Positions 47,781-60,849 of a DNA stretch of 64,000 nt are shown piece after piece. Location: NCBI GenBank assembly GCA_921293015.1, contig OV121084.1, positions 51,805,864 through 51,869,863 of the forward strand, given 5' to 3'. Origin of the DNA: Phorcus lineatus. Taxonomy: Eukaryota; Mollusca; Gastropoda; Trochida; Trochidae. A program made the translations under genes and the position numbers. Numbering within the stretch: the stretch's first letter is position 1; every line of letters begins with the position of its first letter. The notes beneath the pieces were generated by a model. It ran no database searches, was not told where the DNA came from, and saw only the letters and a program-made list of their open reading frames with translations.

Positions 47781-48769
47781 TTGTTTTTGCTTCAAAATTG
47801 CAAAAGTGAGTTGGGCAACTAGCAAACTTCTTGGTTTTCTTTAACTAAGTTGTTCTTTACCGACAATTATTGCTATAATACCAGACTGCCAGATTAGCTT
47901 CATTAATATAGGTAAGATCATATGGTATACTAAAACATGGATTTGCGAAATATTCATCATATCAAACTGACAGTCATGGTTTATAACTAAATATCAAGGG
48001 GGCTAAACTGTCTTTAAATGACTTAATCCCCATGCACCCTTTTAAACAAGCATTTGTACAATTCTTTTGATAGTGGTAAAACGTACACATAGTTATAGTA
48101 AAGTTTCTTGAAACAACAAAAGAAAAGATTGCTATTACTGCCATTATTATCATCATCTTTCGTTGCTACGCATTTCTCCATACTGTTTTCATTTCATGTG
48201 CATTGTATAGTAATAATTAGGTAATTTCAACAGTTCTAGAACAACAAAGTCTGTTGTCGTGTATGTAACAATGGTAAAGAGGGGCTATTAAAAAATTAGA
48301 TATTAACTTAGGACCTTTCTTTACATATTGCAAAATGCCTATGGACCTGCAGGTATGTAATTTATAAAGAATCCTATCAAGTGTGGATGTATCATTGTAG
48401 GACATTTTAATACGAAGATCACTTTATCCTTTTCTACGTTTTCCATGTTAACCGTGCCTTTGGGAATTAACTGATATTTTCTAGTGATAATAATAAAATC
48501 CAAATAAGGAATCCATGTATTGCATCTTGGTGTCTTCCCAGCATATAAGGAGAGTTGTATTGTGAAAGCTCAGATTCATTTCCGTTAAGCCTCGGCAATG
48601 CCTGAACAACTTCTTTGTATCTTTTGTGTCTGTGAGTGTCAGTTAAGTTGGATATCAGTCGCATTTGACGCCTTAATGTTTGGCATTCAACTGAATGTAC
48701 TTGAACACGACCCAACTAGTTAAATCATCAACCCCCATATTCTTATTTAATATTTTGCAATACTACGAT

Positions 48770-48970
48770 TAGCAATCTTGAACCAAACGGATCAATTTAT
48801 ATAGATTGTTAGGTACTCAGAAAGAAGTTCTATTTATTAGGATTCGGTTCCTTTTGTATAGTTGATTGGATTTATGCTAATGGCTGCTTGTTGTGTCAGC
48901 TTCTTCATTGTCTCCAACCAGGGCAGCTTTGTCACAATGAAAACCTCCATTGTTGACCAAGCACTTCAAC
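48770..48970. repeat. array B module L, copy 3
   Basis: GTTGATTGGATTTATGCTAA, TGGCTGCTTGTTGTGTCAGC and AAAACCTCCATTGTTGACC match copy 1 closely. The minus-strand frame from ATGGAGGTTTTCATTGTG is open for about 36 codons here, but is not kept in the other copies. Confidence 0.55.
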
Positions 48971-49844
48971 TTCTTGTTCGTAATTTATTCAATAATTTAT
49001 TGTTAAATGAAACATTGTGTCAGTTACCAAAAGTGTTACCGATAAGGTATATTGCAAGGAAGATATTCCTGTTAAGTATTTTATTTTAATTTGAAAATTC
49101 TTCTTAGTATAGTTAAAAATTGACAACATTCTATATTGAAACATCAGTATATGTATGTGTCAAGTAGTTAGAAATTAGAATCAGAGTATGCGATAAGTCT
49201 TCATAAGATCAAGGAGTTATCAAGTAAAGAATATTTAAATTTGAATCTTCGTATAGAGAATAAGTTGTGAAAAATAAAACATTTTAGTTCATATATTTTT
49301 TCCATCCTCGATAATCTACACTACACTTGGTAGTACACATGAAATGAAAAAAGTATGAAGTACTGCGTAGCAACGAACGATAATGATAACAATGGCAGTA
49401 ATAGCAAACTTACCTTGGTAGTGTAGATTAATCGGAACGAAAGCGCTGGATTATCGAGGATGATATTTTTCTTACTTATCAAAATTACAACTATAAAATT
49501 TGTCTTCCATTGTTGATTGTCATTGTGTTCAAAACGGTGAAAGCAGGAAAAAACAACAGAAGTAACAGGATTAAAAGAAATTGCCTCAAGTGGTTTAGAT
49601 AAAAAGTACCGACTACTAGTTTTTTATTACTTATAACTCTAATATCAAATATCAGTTTAGGAAAATGATAAATAAGGGTAAAAACATATCTCTTTGACGT
49701 GTTTCATTCAAGACCAAGGACACGTTCAAAATGGCATACAATACAGTTACACATCATGTTAAACGAAATCATATTCAAGTCTTTTTTTATTTAAAAGAAA
49801 AATGCATCCTATTGATATAAGAAAACATTAATATCAAATTATTA

Positions 49845-50235
49845 GTGAAATGGATGTTGAAGTGAGGACATCTGTGCTGAATCACATCTAACCTGATCAA
49901 CACGTCAGTCAACCGAAACTTGTATAATTAAAGACTTCTGAGCTGAGGGACGTTCATTTATATCTTCATGGTCTGTATATTTACACAGCTTTACAACTCT
50001 CTTCTGATATGCAGACCATCTATTTCCATAACCTGCGAAATAACATTGATTCCTTGTAGAAGGTCAGGAAGCAACTGGTGGTTATTAATATAGATATATT
50101 TGTACTGGTGAAAGAACATTATGTTTGCATGTCGCTATTCTTTCTGTTGGGAATATCAACAAACATTTCTATCACGCTAGGAAAACTGTTTATATAAATC
50201 CACAAATAACGTAGTCAGAGTAATATGCGTTCCTC
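49845..50235. repeat. array B module G, copy 3
   Basis: GTGAAATGGATGTTGAAGTG, AACTTGTATAATTAAAGACT, CTCTTCTGATATGCAGACC and TATCACGCTAGGAAAACTGT align with 40185-40620. Confidence 0.6.
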
Positions 50236-50279
50236 TTTTACTTAATGTGTCTAATATAAAACAATTTACCTATTGCAAT

Positions 50280-50520
50280 GGAAATAGAAGTTGATGTTTA
50301 TGTGATGTTGATGCACATTCCACGCACTTTACTAAGAAAAGCTTTTACTACTATCCATGAGGGCAGTCATATCGAGGTTCATAATATTCATATGTTGGGC
50401 AAAATATAACTTTTTCATTGTGACGTCATTTCATTTACAATGCTGCGATGTCACTATTCGTCTATAGCGTTGGGGTAATCTGCCTATGGTCGGATATTGA
50501 TTTTGTGATTCATATTCATG
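50280..50520. repeat. array B module N, copy 2 (empty SINE site)
   Basis: Uninterrupted version of 40675-41230. CCACGCACTTTACTAAG is the pre-insertion form of the SINE target. A TGACGTCA palindrome lies at 50421-50428; copy 1 has TGACATCA. Confidence 0.65.
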
Positions 50521-50929
50521 AACTACTCATATTTAGCCCCCCCCCCTCCCCCTTTCTTAAACATTGTATGCTTTGGCTGTACATTATGTTCATTTTGAAT
50601 AATGTTCATAATGAAAGCAAAAACATTCTTATCACAAACAATTCATTTGTTACAGGATATTCATAGAAAAGAAATACAATCAAGTAAATATTGGTTTTGT
50701 TGTCACATGAGTATTACCTTGAAATACTGTTGTCTCAACGAATAAATGTCTGTTAATATTTTAATCATTCCGTTTTGTTACGCAAACTATCAAACACTCC
50801 CCATAACGATTGAACATGATCAACAATTTACATACTTACACCTGCTTCTCAAGAGGGATTTACTTCATTAGTGGAAACAATCAGTCGTTCGGGAGAGTTG
50901 AATTGTACAATTATTAAGATCCAGTGTTA

Positions 50930-51065
50930 AAGTGGCTAGAAGTTAACTAGGAGTACAGCTGATGTATGGAACAAGGTATTGGTGTCGTACTTTGATCTCA
51001 AGGGATCTTCAATTAGACAGTCACTATCTGGAAGTTAATAGATAGCGTCAATCAAAGCTTTGAAC
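50930..51065. repeat. array B module I, copy 3 (partial)
   Basis: Only the 3' part remains: TATGGAACAAGGTATTGGTG, TCTCAAGGGATCTTC, GGAAGTTAATAGATAGCGTC and AATCAAAGCTTTGA. It is more diverged than copies 1 and 2 are from each other. Confidence 0.55.
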
Positions 51066-51711
51066 CAGGCCTTTTGTTTTGTTAACTATTGTTTTGTTTT
51101 TATTCAAATATCATGTGATTAAGCAAGTTCAAGACAAACACTAATTTGAATCTTAAGAGTAATGTATTGTTGAATGATATAACATATATAGTCAACTCGC
51201 ACACATATTTCTGTGACAAATTTGAAATAATTAAATAAACAAATGACATTTTTCAAAATGATCCCTTTGTGAAAACAAAGATGTTTGTTTACTGTGAAAC
51301 ATGATTTCTGTCTGATCGTAGGAGGGGAAACTTTTTCATTTAACCTACAAAAGGAAATCGAGATAATAGAGAATTTTGCGAGAACTGATTGTCACAAACC
51401 TTTGCAATTGTCTGCAAAGCCTTATTTAGTAGCTGCAAACAAAGGTATATTACAATAAACATTGTGGTAAATAACATGACCTTTGATAAGCTCATTAAAC
51501 CGTAGTTTCATGTCTTTCCAAGTTTCATAGTAGACTGTTGATGTCACGAGCCTTTTGATTCGTCTGTACTGGCAGATCGTAGTTTTGTAAAATTAACGGT
51601 AGCCAGCAATCACTTTGAATAGCACCTCTAGATAAACAAATTAAGTGGTTCGCCATTTATTTCTCATAAACAACATGACATAAATCATTTTTCAGATTTG
51701 TGTTGTTAAGA

Positions 51712-51965
51712 CTTTTGAGTCAGCAATAATTCAGCTATTTAACACGAGGAAGTTGCCATTTAAAGGGAGTAACCAGAACAGTTGTGAACTGGGAGGGAAA
51801 GGGAACGAGAGATATATTATGGAATAAGCCAGTAGAATTTGAACGAACCAAGTTTTGTCTTGTTTTTACCCTTTGACCTGTTCAGCATTGTTGAACCTAC
51901 TGGGACCTACTACGCTGACGTAGCTCTTCGGGCGGGGAGACACACAAACCCCCACACCGCAACAA
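51712..51965 (+). repeat. old dispersed repeat R2, copy with 3' half
   Basis: TCAGCAATAATTCAGCTATT, AACACGAGG, then GACGTAGCTCTTCGGGCGGG and CACAAACCCCCACACCGC, matching the layout of 22935-23185. Confidence 0.45.
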
Positions 51966-52619
51966 AAAAAGGGTTACATGGAGGCCAAGATGTTTAACAT
52001 TGTGCGAACGTTGCGCCATTTGCTTATATAATGCACTACAGAAATGACTTGCTTATGTTGTTTGAGAAAAATAAGTCGCACGTTATCAAAAAGTGCTGAT
52101 TGTTGCTAATAGTATCATTTAAATGCTTATGACCTTGGTGTAATGACTTTATATTGGTTGAAATGATTATTTGTGATCGAATATTATATGGCGGCTGCCA
52201 CGTGTCAATGAGTCATGTGAAACTTTGGTAGCGTATCACAACGAAACGTTAACAGTTTGGTAGCGATTGAAAGGTGGTTTAATTTGTCATCATATTGGAG
52301 GGAGAATTCGGACTTCCGATCATATATGTTTGCATAGAAAACTTGAGATTTAATAAACAGTATGTCTAACTTGAAAGGAACACCAGGTAAATTCTTTCAA
52401 TCTGTCCGTCGAAATGATTTTTAGCAGATATAAGAAGTTAATATCGACCTATGACAATAGTATCAGCTGGGCAAACAACTGCATATTTGTTAAGACTACC
52501 AAAGGGTGACATTTTCGGTAACTCAATAAAATATCTGTCTTAAAATTATTCAACCATTTTCAAAGGGTTTTATGGAAAGAGCAATAAGAAAAAGTTCAAT
52601 TGACAAATAATTTGCATCT

Positions 52620-54585
52620 TTTTGTCATAAGCTAAAACATACGGATTTAAACTAATTGATCATGGCATTGTAATTGTTTCCGAAACGTTTTTATGAATAA
52701 TGATAAAATAATAATATTACAATTTAAAGTAAGTTTTGCTCAAACTATGAAACATAGATATTCAGACTGTTATACAATTACATATTTGTATGAGGACCAT
52801 GCACATTTAAATTGTATAAATAAACAGCAGACTGAATATAATGGTGTCATATAACAGTGTGGCACCTTGTTTATGATCTTCCACTTAATGTATCGAATAA
52901 GACACTCAGAACACAATTTTGCTTGTTGATTTAAGTACTGTGCCAATATTTTACTTTTAAAAATTCGTAGTTCTTGATCACAATCCTTGCGCATTTTACA
53001 TTTTAAATATCATCAAGCTTGATGTATATAAGGTTAAGACATGCATTTTAAATAAGAAAAACTTCAACATAAGTAAAACAATAAAATTATCTGAAACCCT
53101 AACTGAGAAGGATTCTATGCAGTTACTATGTGTGTTAATAACTCGCAATTAAGATTACAAGATCGAAAACAGCTTCATATATTCATAATTTAAAGTTGAG
53201 TTTAACTTACACTTTTTAAAAAAATAAACTCATATATAAAAAGCTGTGTTGAATGTCACCCAGATTTATTATTTCAGTGTAAAAGGCTGGACATCTACAT
53301 TATACACGAACGTATATAGTGTTGCAGTTCGAACTGCCTCTTTGACCTGGTCTTTTTAGTTGAGATAAATGGATCAACATTTTACAATTAACGCCCGCAG
53401 ACTCTTACTGAGTCCTAACCTTATAGGGAAGAGGGCTGGTAATTCAAAGTTTTCATTCAAGGATTGACATAAAATGTGATTGTTTCAGAGGTTTTGTGAT
53501 GGGAATTTCTGTCAAGAATCTGTCTATATTTGTTTATGGTGGTAGGTTCCATGAGTTTATCATACTATTTTATCACTACAGCTGCATATCGAAAGTTTGT
53601 TCACTTACCTCTGAATCGTAGTGCAAATATCATGTAATTTGGGTTAAGTTTCGACGTCAATGAATTAACTTCAGTACAACTGACGAAGGGTCACCCATTG
53701 TCCATGTGTGAAAAAGCCATGCTTGAACTTATTTAGCAATCGTCTTGTGTCTCGTGCAAAAATTCGAATTTTCTATTTTGTTGAAAGTTGAATAAAATAT
53801 TCAGTATCGACTCTCTAAGATTAAATTCAATACAATCACATTGACTTAGTGCAGAGGAACAAACATTAATAATTTTCAAAGCAGTAAAGAACATAAAAAT
53901 GAGTGTTTTCGAAATTTTGACCCCGGGCCACTTGAACTGAACTGCCAAAACGATTAATAATGGGGTTTGACAAACATTCAAAATTTTACATTTCTTTTTC
54001 GCAATGTTACGATACCTCAAAGCCATCCAAAGTTACATGGTATTTGCTCTAATACACCCAGGTACACGAACAAACGTTTTGTACGCAACTGTATAGTTTT
54101 CTAGCTTCATGACATTAATTACTACATCAAGTCTAAATTAGGTTTTCTTTCAAAGGAAGTTATATATCATTATATCGATCATTTATATCTATCAAATAAC
54201 CTTGTGCATCAACACTATGAAATCAAATTAGCTTTAGTTGTTAAAAGTAGGAATACAAGGTTTCAATTCACGACAAATTAGACTTTATTAAGGATCAGTG
54301 ATAAAAATACACACCACATCTGCATTGATTTCGAGCTTATCCACGCAGCATTTTCTTTCTCTCACTTAATTATGATCAACAGTCTGTATTTGTTTTCTTA
54401 AGTTCCTTATTTTCTTTCTATGGCATATTAAGAAAACAGGTTCTGTTTGACATTAATATTATTCCGTTAGAAATTGGTTCAATAATCAATACCGTTACGC
54501 CCATGGGAAACTTTCATAATCTATTGATTGAATCGTTGAACATCAACATCAAAACACAGATTATATCTTCAGAGAATAAATCAAC
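52620..54585. other. no supported gene
   Basis: AT-rich spacer. The open frames at 52770-52994 and 53733-54026 (minus) lack motifs and counterparts. Confidence 0.3.
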
Positions 54586-56791
54586 ATTACACACAGGATG
54601 TCATGGATTTCAACACTGTGTAAGAGAAATAAAACCTGTTATATCCCTTTGATGTAAAATGCAATAAAGTTCCCTGTAATCTTTCCCCGCTTCATTACTC
54701 TTTCCAAACTAGAAATTTCAATAAGGTTAATGTGGTGTATTGGAAGGATGTTGAAAGGGATTTTAACTGAATTTTCATTTCGTGTCAATCTTATCTTAAC
54801 AGATAAAGCTTTAGGATTCTTCTCATTACGATCATAATAATGTTTACAGAAATCGACAATAGCAGTGCGACAATATTCATTCGGAAGCCTCCTCACAACA
54901 CGATGGTTATTGCCGGGTGTTTTAAAGCAGATTTGCTGAACAGTTCCAGTTCAAATAACTGAACTGAACTTGGTACCAACATTTGTACAATTGATTGACC
55001 TATCGATCAACACTCATGGAACCATTAAAAATCATAAATAAAAGACAAGTGTTACAGTGTAAGCATCCATCTCGACACAGAAGCAAGCATTGGTCGACTG
55101 TGAATTTTTTCATTTTCCTTTTCTTTTAGTAAACGGGGAAATGGGGGTCATTTAATGACTTTGATTCCTATCACTTCAAGTCGAAATCGGCCATAAATGT
55201 AATTCTCTATCAAGATGATTTTTCATGAAACTACAACAATGAATAATGTAAGATAGATGTGTCGATGCTATTTATCGTAGCTGATCTTCAACTGTTATTT
55301 ATTTCTATGGTCTGATATCTATTCAGTGATAAGTCCTTATATCCAAGAAAATAGTTGTTTTTCTTTCAAATGGTACTCTGGGTAATAGGTCATTTGTGCG
55401 GAGAAACACTCTCACATATGGATTATTTATACTGTATTTTGCAGAAGTCAGAAAGAAATGAATATTAAATTGGGACTCTTGGTGTTTTGTATGTATTGAA
55501 TAATCCTTTTTATGCATTTGACATGATTTTGTAAAGGCTATGATCGTTGCTCATTAACAGTCAATTTGACAACGGAACAGTATGATGCTAAGGTTCCCGA
55601 TCAGCTACTGAACGTACTTGGAACTACTTTTTGTTCTTCAGGAACACACCAACCACTTGCTAAATGACTCTTTGACTCGAAGACTGTGAGTACAACTCTT
55701 AGTTGGATACTGTGATAACAAGAATTCAAACATAAGGATCCAGAATAGCTTCCACTAAAACAGAGAGCAGTTTAAATTGGAAAATATATGCATACAGCAA
55801 AACCTCATGCAAGGATATTTTTCAAGCCTAAAATATTGATTGTCTTGAAAATTTGTTCCTAAAAGGATATTTATAAAGTCTATCAAAACGTTCATATTCA
55901 TGATCTTGGAATACTATCTTTTATTAATGGCAGCAATGTGTCCTAGCTTGTGTCAATCACTTGGACATTGATCATCACCTACATTTTATACCATTTGCGT
56001 TGATGATATTCAATGCCCTGTGATAATGTATTTACTTGTAAGGACTTTTTATAAAGTTATGGTAACTCCGTGGCTACGAACAATCACTTGCTATTAGTAA
56101 CTTTGGTTTTCTATTTGCACAGGGGAATGACCTTGTACATTCATATTATTAGATTGTGTCACATTATATCTTAGGCAACTACTAATACTTACATGCAACT
56201 TATTGTTATCTTCATATTTTGACAGCAGGAAAGGCTAAGGATCCTTCTATAGATATTGGAGAACATAGTTTATTTTAATTTTGAAAGCATGATCTGGAAT
56301 TCTTCAGTCCCCTTTTAAATACGCTTGTTTTATAACAACATGGAGCCTTTCATAGTTTTAAAATTAAGCTATTTTCCTATTAATACAGAATCAAATGTAT
56401 AAAATATAAGCAAAATAGTGACAAACAAAACGTATATAAAAGTTTCAATTGCAGATTAAGCTTCTCATCTCCTTTAACAACCTATATTTGGTTTTGCAAT
56501 AATTTGTACTTCACCTGGTCAAAAAACACACAAAAAATATCGAATTATCAACACAATCATTAAAGACATTTCCCGTCATTTCAGATGCATTGAAAACTTG
56601 TCTCTTTGAAGGGGATGACCAGATGTGAAACTGTTACTTTCTTTAAAATCAAACCACCAACCTCAACCTTATCAATACATCTCCGAGTAAACTTCCGGTT
56701 GAAATAGATTATCAGCTATGACAAATGGTTTGGATTCCGAAGTTGTCACAGAGAGGAAAGTGTATCTTCTAATTCCCTACACTAGTTGGTA

Positions 56792-57252
56792 ACCTAATAA
56801 CCACAAACTGCCGATTGAAACAGGCCGGTGGCAAGCAATACCTAGAGCAGAACGGGTGTGCAATCTTTGTAACTCGCCCGCAGTTGGTGACGAGTTTCAT
56901 TATCTACTAAGGTGCGAGGCTCTCCACCAACAGCGAGAACAACTTATCAACCATTACTATTTTACCTGGCCAAATCTTTTAACATTTAAAAAACTAATGT
57001 CCACTAAAGATATTAAGGAATTAAAAAAACTAGCGAAGTTTATCAAAATCATTTTAAGATGATCCTGATCTGTACCATTAGTATCATAGTTGAAAAAAAT
57101 CACTTCACCAACATACACTATTTTATTTAATTGACTGTAACCTTTCTTTGTCCATCTTGGAAACTATATCTCTATGATTTGCAATATATGTTTTAGCTCA
57201 TGTACCACCGTTGGTGGCGTTTTTGAGAAATAAATGAAATTTGAATTTGAAT
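56792..57252 (+). mobile_element. 5'-truncated CR1/L2-type non-LTR retrotransposon tail
   Basis: C-terminal coding end plus 3' UTR, closing with AATAAATGAAATTTGAATTT and a short TTGAATT repeat. TTGGTA occurs at both borders (56786-56791 and 57253-57258), a possible target duplication. The corresponding place in stretch Y copy 1 (near 43460) is uninterrupted, which fixes the borders. Truncation at the 5' end is usual for LINE insertions. Clade placement is by resemblance only. Confidence 0.8.
56793..57062 (+). pseudogene. C-terminal fragment of a non-LTR ORF2 protein
   Basis: Open for 89 codons to TGA. It begins in HKLPIETGRW, a motif common after the reverse transcriptase domain of such elements, then a zinc-knuckle-like CNLCNS, with HYLLRC further on, and ends in a Lys-rich helix-like tail. 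Endonuclease and reverse transcriptase domains are missing, so this cannot make an active enzyme. The frame is intact, which suggests a fairly recent insertion. Confidence 0.75.
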
Positions 57253-58208
57253 TTGGTAGTTCCTAAGGACTATTAGCGTAAGCTATTGGTCTGACAGGAT
57301 GTCTTCTGAGGTAGATGTAGCTTTGCTTTTCATTTCACATTTTGCCCATTACCATCTGAACTGAAAAGATCAAGTTGATCTATAAACATTTCAGAGTTGT
57401 TTGTGAATTTATCAATCCAACATTGCATTAAGATACAAGTTGTCACTCATAAATCTTGGTAAATGACTTATGGCCATGGGCCCTTCAATCACCAATCACA
57501 TTAAGACAACAAAGACAAAGTTTTGCACAAATAGCGGTTTATCCGCATAGAAATGTCAAAAATTAGTCGTCGGCATATGAATACAAATAACAGACATAAA
57601 GTTCTACATAGTCCTGTCTTCAAACTTGGCTACGATGAAGTCGTTTAGATGCATGCGATCATCTTTACTTCATTCTCTTATATCATAATCTCATAATTGT
57701 CTGGCATTGAACAATTAATGAATATATGTTTTGCATCACACAATCTTACACCAGCAATCAGAAAAGAAATTGTCTCTGACGTTACTTTGCTGGGCGATCA
57801 AGCACTCCCCTTTTAGTTTCGATTTTCTTCAGATTTGGAGAATTGCAAATAGTGAGTAACAAAAAACCGCTTTCTTTTTTTACCAAAGATGTTTCTTTAA
57901 CGTCTCCCATTTCCATTAAAGTCCAATCAATGTGGAGGCTGATAATGTGTGTAAGACTTGAAATACTATTTGAGGGCCAAGGACATGTTACATTGTGAAC
58001 ATATGACATCATGTCTAACTAGTAACACTTTATAGGATTCTGTCAAAGGCGCCTGTTACAAAATGACTCAATGCATTTCTGTAAACAAGCGTTTGTACAT
58101 CTCATTGGATTTAAATACCAAGTCACGCACAAAGTTATTCATAGAAGATTATAGAATCCATGTGTCATCTGTATTTTCTTGATCATTCCCACTTCAGTTT
58201 TGCCTTTT

Positions 58209-58560
58209 AATAATAAGAATAATAAGTGCATTTATAGAGCTCATTTGTCCATCATTCAGTTGCTCAAAGCGCATTTACAGTTCCTCGAAGAAGTATTTGG
58301 AAAAGAGATAAGTCTTCAGTTTTGACTCGAAAACAGTTAAAGAATGAGAGTTCTTGATTTCAAACGGGAGACAATTCCAAAGAGAAGGACCGCTGTCCGA
58401 AAGATTTGAGATTTTTGGAATAGTCAGTAAAAGTTGATCGTGTGATCTTAGTTTTCGGCTTTGCTTATGCTTCTGGAGAATTACTTGTAAGCCTTTATTT
58501 GCCAATGTGTAGTAATGCGTGTCTATCTTATATATTAAGTTCATGGTATAACTTTAGTTT
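58209..58560 (-). mobile_element. CR1/L2-type retrotransposon 3' end, minus strand
   Basis: On the minus strand the coding end is followed by a 3' UTR containing GCGCTTTGAGCAACTGAATG and CTCTATAAATGCACTTATTA, finishing in an ATT-rich microsatellite at 58209-58230, the usual end of L2/CR1-like elements. It is a different, older copy from the plus-strand one at 56792. Confidence 0.75.
58275..58544 (-). pseudogene. C-terminal fragment of non-LTR reverse transcriptase ORF
   Basis: Reads SGPSLWNCLPFEIKNSHS and then FESKLKTYLFSKYFF, the conserved C-terminal signature of CR1/L2/jockey-group ORF2 proteins (GPxLWNxLPxxIR...FKxxLKTxLF). Upstream the frame meets a stop, and the reverse transcriptase core is missing. 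Confidence 0.8.
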
Positions 58561-59539
58561 TCTTAAATTGAAAGTTGTTATACAACCTTCTTCATTTGTC
58601 AGTATGTGTTAACGCTCTTTTGTAAAATGTGGTTCTTCATTGATAAAGAGTTTATATTCAGAACAGAATTTCGATGATCCCAAATTTTGCTTGAGGGTTT
58701 TTTTCTGGTTTCCCTTTCTTTTAAAGAGTGTGTCCTGTTGGCAATCGGTCTGAATTGCACGAATTGTGGAATGACGTGAAATAGGAAGCTGTACTTTTAC
58801 TTTTTTTTTACAGCATCATAAAATTAATTATATGTAATGACAGAATATTCACACATTAACAAATGGTTTATGATAATCAACAATGCCTTGTTATGCAGTA
58901 GTTAAACTTTTCACACTCGTAGCGCCGATGAATGGCTTCTCTGTTCTTTGTGTTGTTTACGTGTATGCTCTCCTACTCGTCAAGGTGTCAGTCTTAATCA
59001 TCCAAATTGTTACCCTGATATTTCAACTGTGTTTTGTTAAATCATTTTCTAATAACTTTCAGGAATGTCCCCTTCAATCTCGTTTCCACTAAAAATCTCC
59101 ACGACAGGGCTGTTCTTTTAACGACCTGAAAGACATAACCGTATCCTTATATGCTTCGATATTGTTCTTTTCTGGCATTCATGCTTAAATCCATTTGCAT
59201 TTCATTAAGGTCGATATTCAATTTTCATAACACTTTATGTACGAATCGATGATTTGTGACTCAAGCATAAATCAATTGACATTACATATCTGAGTTTTTA
59301 GTGTTGGCACATAATCAACGCTTAGGATACGACCCAGAATTGTATCGGTAAAATGGGGCTCCGTCTCATGAAAAGTCATCTTGATTATTTTCTGAAAGTC
59401 TTTTTTTTTTATCGTTCGTGTCTGAAACTGACAATTTGTTATAGGATTGATCCTATATGGCGCATTGATGTCGTTGTTTGCATATTGATGTACCTTCATA
59501 TAAACCAATAGCAAAATCAATATCACACATCATTTTAGT

Positions 59540-59740
59540 TTATATATCCAGCGAAAGGGTATATTTATGTAGCTTGCGAGGAACTGACACAGAGAAAAGA
59601 AGTATTCATCAGAATTCAGTACTCTTTGCAGAGTTGATTGAATTTATGCTAATGACTAATTGTAGTGTCAGGATCCGCATGGCCTTCGGTCAGTGCAGCT
59701 ATGTCACAGAATACCACAATGGTGACCGCATCCTTACACA
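59540..59740. repeat. array B module L, copy 4
   Basis: GAGTTGATTGAATTTATGCT, TAGTGTCAGGATCCGC and CAGTGCAGCTATGTCACAGA, closest to the 44.5-kb copy. The open frame at 59478-59852 crosses it, but has no counterpart. Confidence 0.55.
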
Positions 59741-60389
59741 TAATCTATTAGTTATTGTCATTCATTTTCATGAAAAAAAATTTCCAATGACTAAAGTTTT
59801 AATGATGTATGATGAAATTTGGACAATGATTTTAATCATTTGCCTGAAATAAAGAATGGCAGGTAATTTTTTCAATATTAAACGTATCCGGAAAGTGTAG
59901 ACGATTTTAATCTTAACCTTTGTAATGACAAACCCTGAGGCAATTTTATTTCATTTTTTTTTCCATCAAACAATTTTTTTAAATATTTTCACTGCAAGCA
60001 CTTGTTTGTCCATGGCTGATTGCCATTGTTTCCAAAATGAAAGCAGAAAGCAGAAAAAAATTAGGCCTATCTCCATTTGAGTTAATGAACCCGTTTCTAT
60101 TGATACCAGCAACCATAACATAATGTGTTGACAGGAAAGGTCGACCGTATATTCATTACTTTTTTTCACATATTACTCATAAGTTAAGGAATAAGTTTTT
60201 TACTTTAAAACAAGCAAATTCACAACTTGGGTCAATTTAAAACTAAAGATAGATTAGCGAAAAATAATATGGGAAAAGTTGAAATGATTTAAGATAAGTT
60301 TTTGTTTTATAAAATGAAATCATATATATGTTATTTTGATTTAAAAAGAATGTTCAGTGTAAAAGGAAATTCAATTTATTATATGTTCT

Positions 60390-60800
60390 TCCGTGAAATG
60401 AATTCTGAATAAATGACATCTGTTGCATCACTTCATCCACACGTTGTTGAACTCATAAGTGTGTAAATAAAGACTTTAAACTAATGGATGTCCATTTGTA
60501 TGCTATACGTCCGCATTAACATCCAATGAGGTGTACCTTACTTGTAAGTATATTTACACAGCTTTAACACTCTCCTATTAGATGTAGGAAAGCTATTTCC
60601 ATACCTCACACCATAACTTGTTGTTATTTTCCAGTCAGATAGTCAAGAAGCATCTGATGTCAATCAGTTTAAGATATATGTGTACTGGTTGAAGAACAAG
60701 ATAATAGTTTCAATGTGCCTATCCTTTTCTGTCAGATATATCCACAAACAATTCATTCACGCTGAGATGACTGTTTATATAAACGTCGCTATCAGCACAA
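60390..60800. repeat. array B module G, copy 4
   Basis: GTGAAATGAATTCTGAATAA, GTGTAAATAAAGACTTTAAA, TATTTACACAGCTTTAACAC, TATTTCCATACCTC and CACGCTGAGATGACTGTTTA align with the other copies. It is preceded by a reduced module M (GAAAGCAGAAAGCAG near 60040). It lies between two retrotransposon fragments. Confidence 0.6.
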
Positions 60801-60849
60801 TAAAGGAGTTGATAATCCATAAAATAAGTTGTCTTCCTTAATGTATTTT

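Larger units (their letters stand above)
54590..59530. repeat. array B stretch Y, copy 2
   Basis: Counterpart of 41855-44420, lengthened by two retrotransposon pieces (56792-57252 and 58209-58560) and other diverged sequence. The last part (ATAGGATTGATCCTATATGG, ATGTACCTTCATATAAACCA) is well preserved. Confidence 0.6.
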
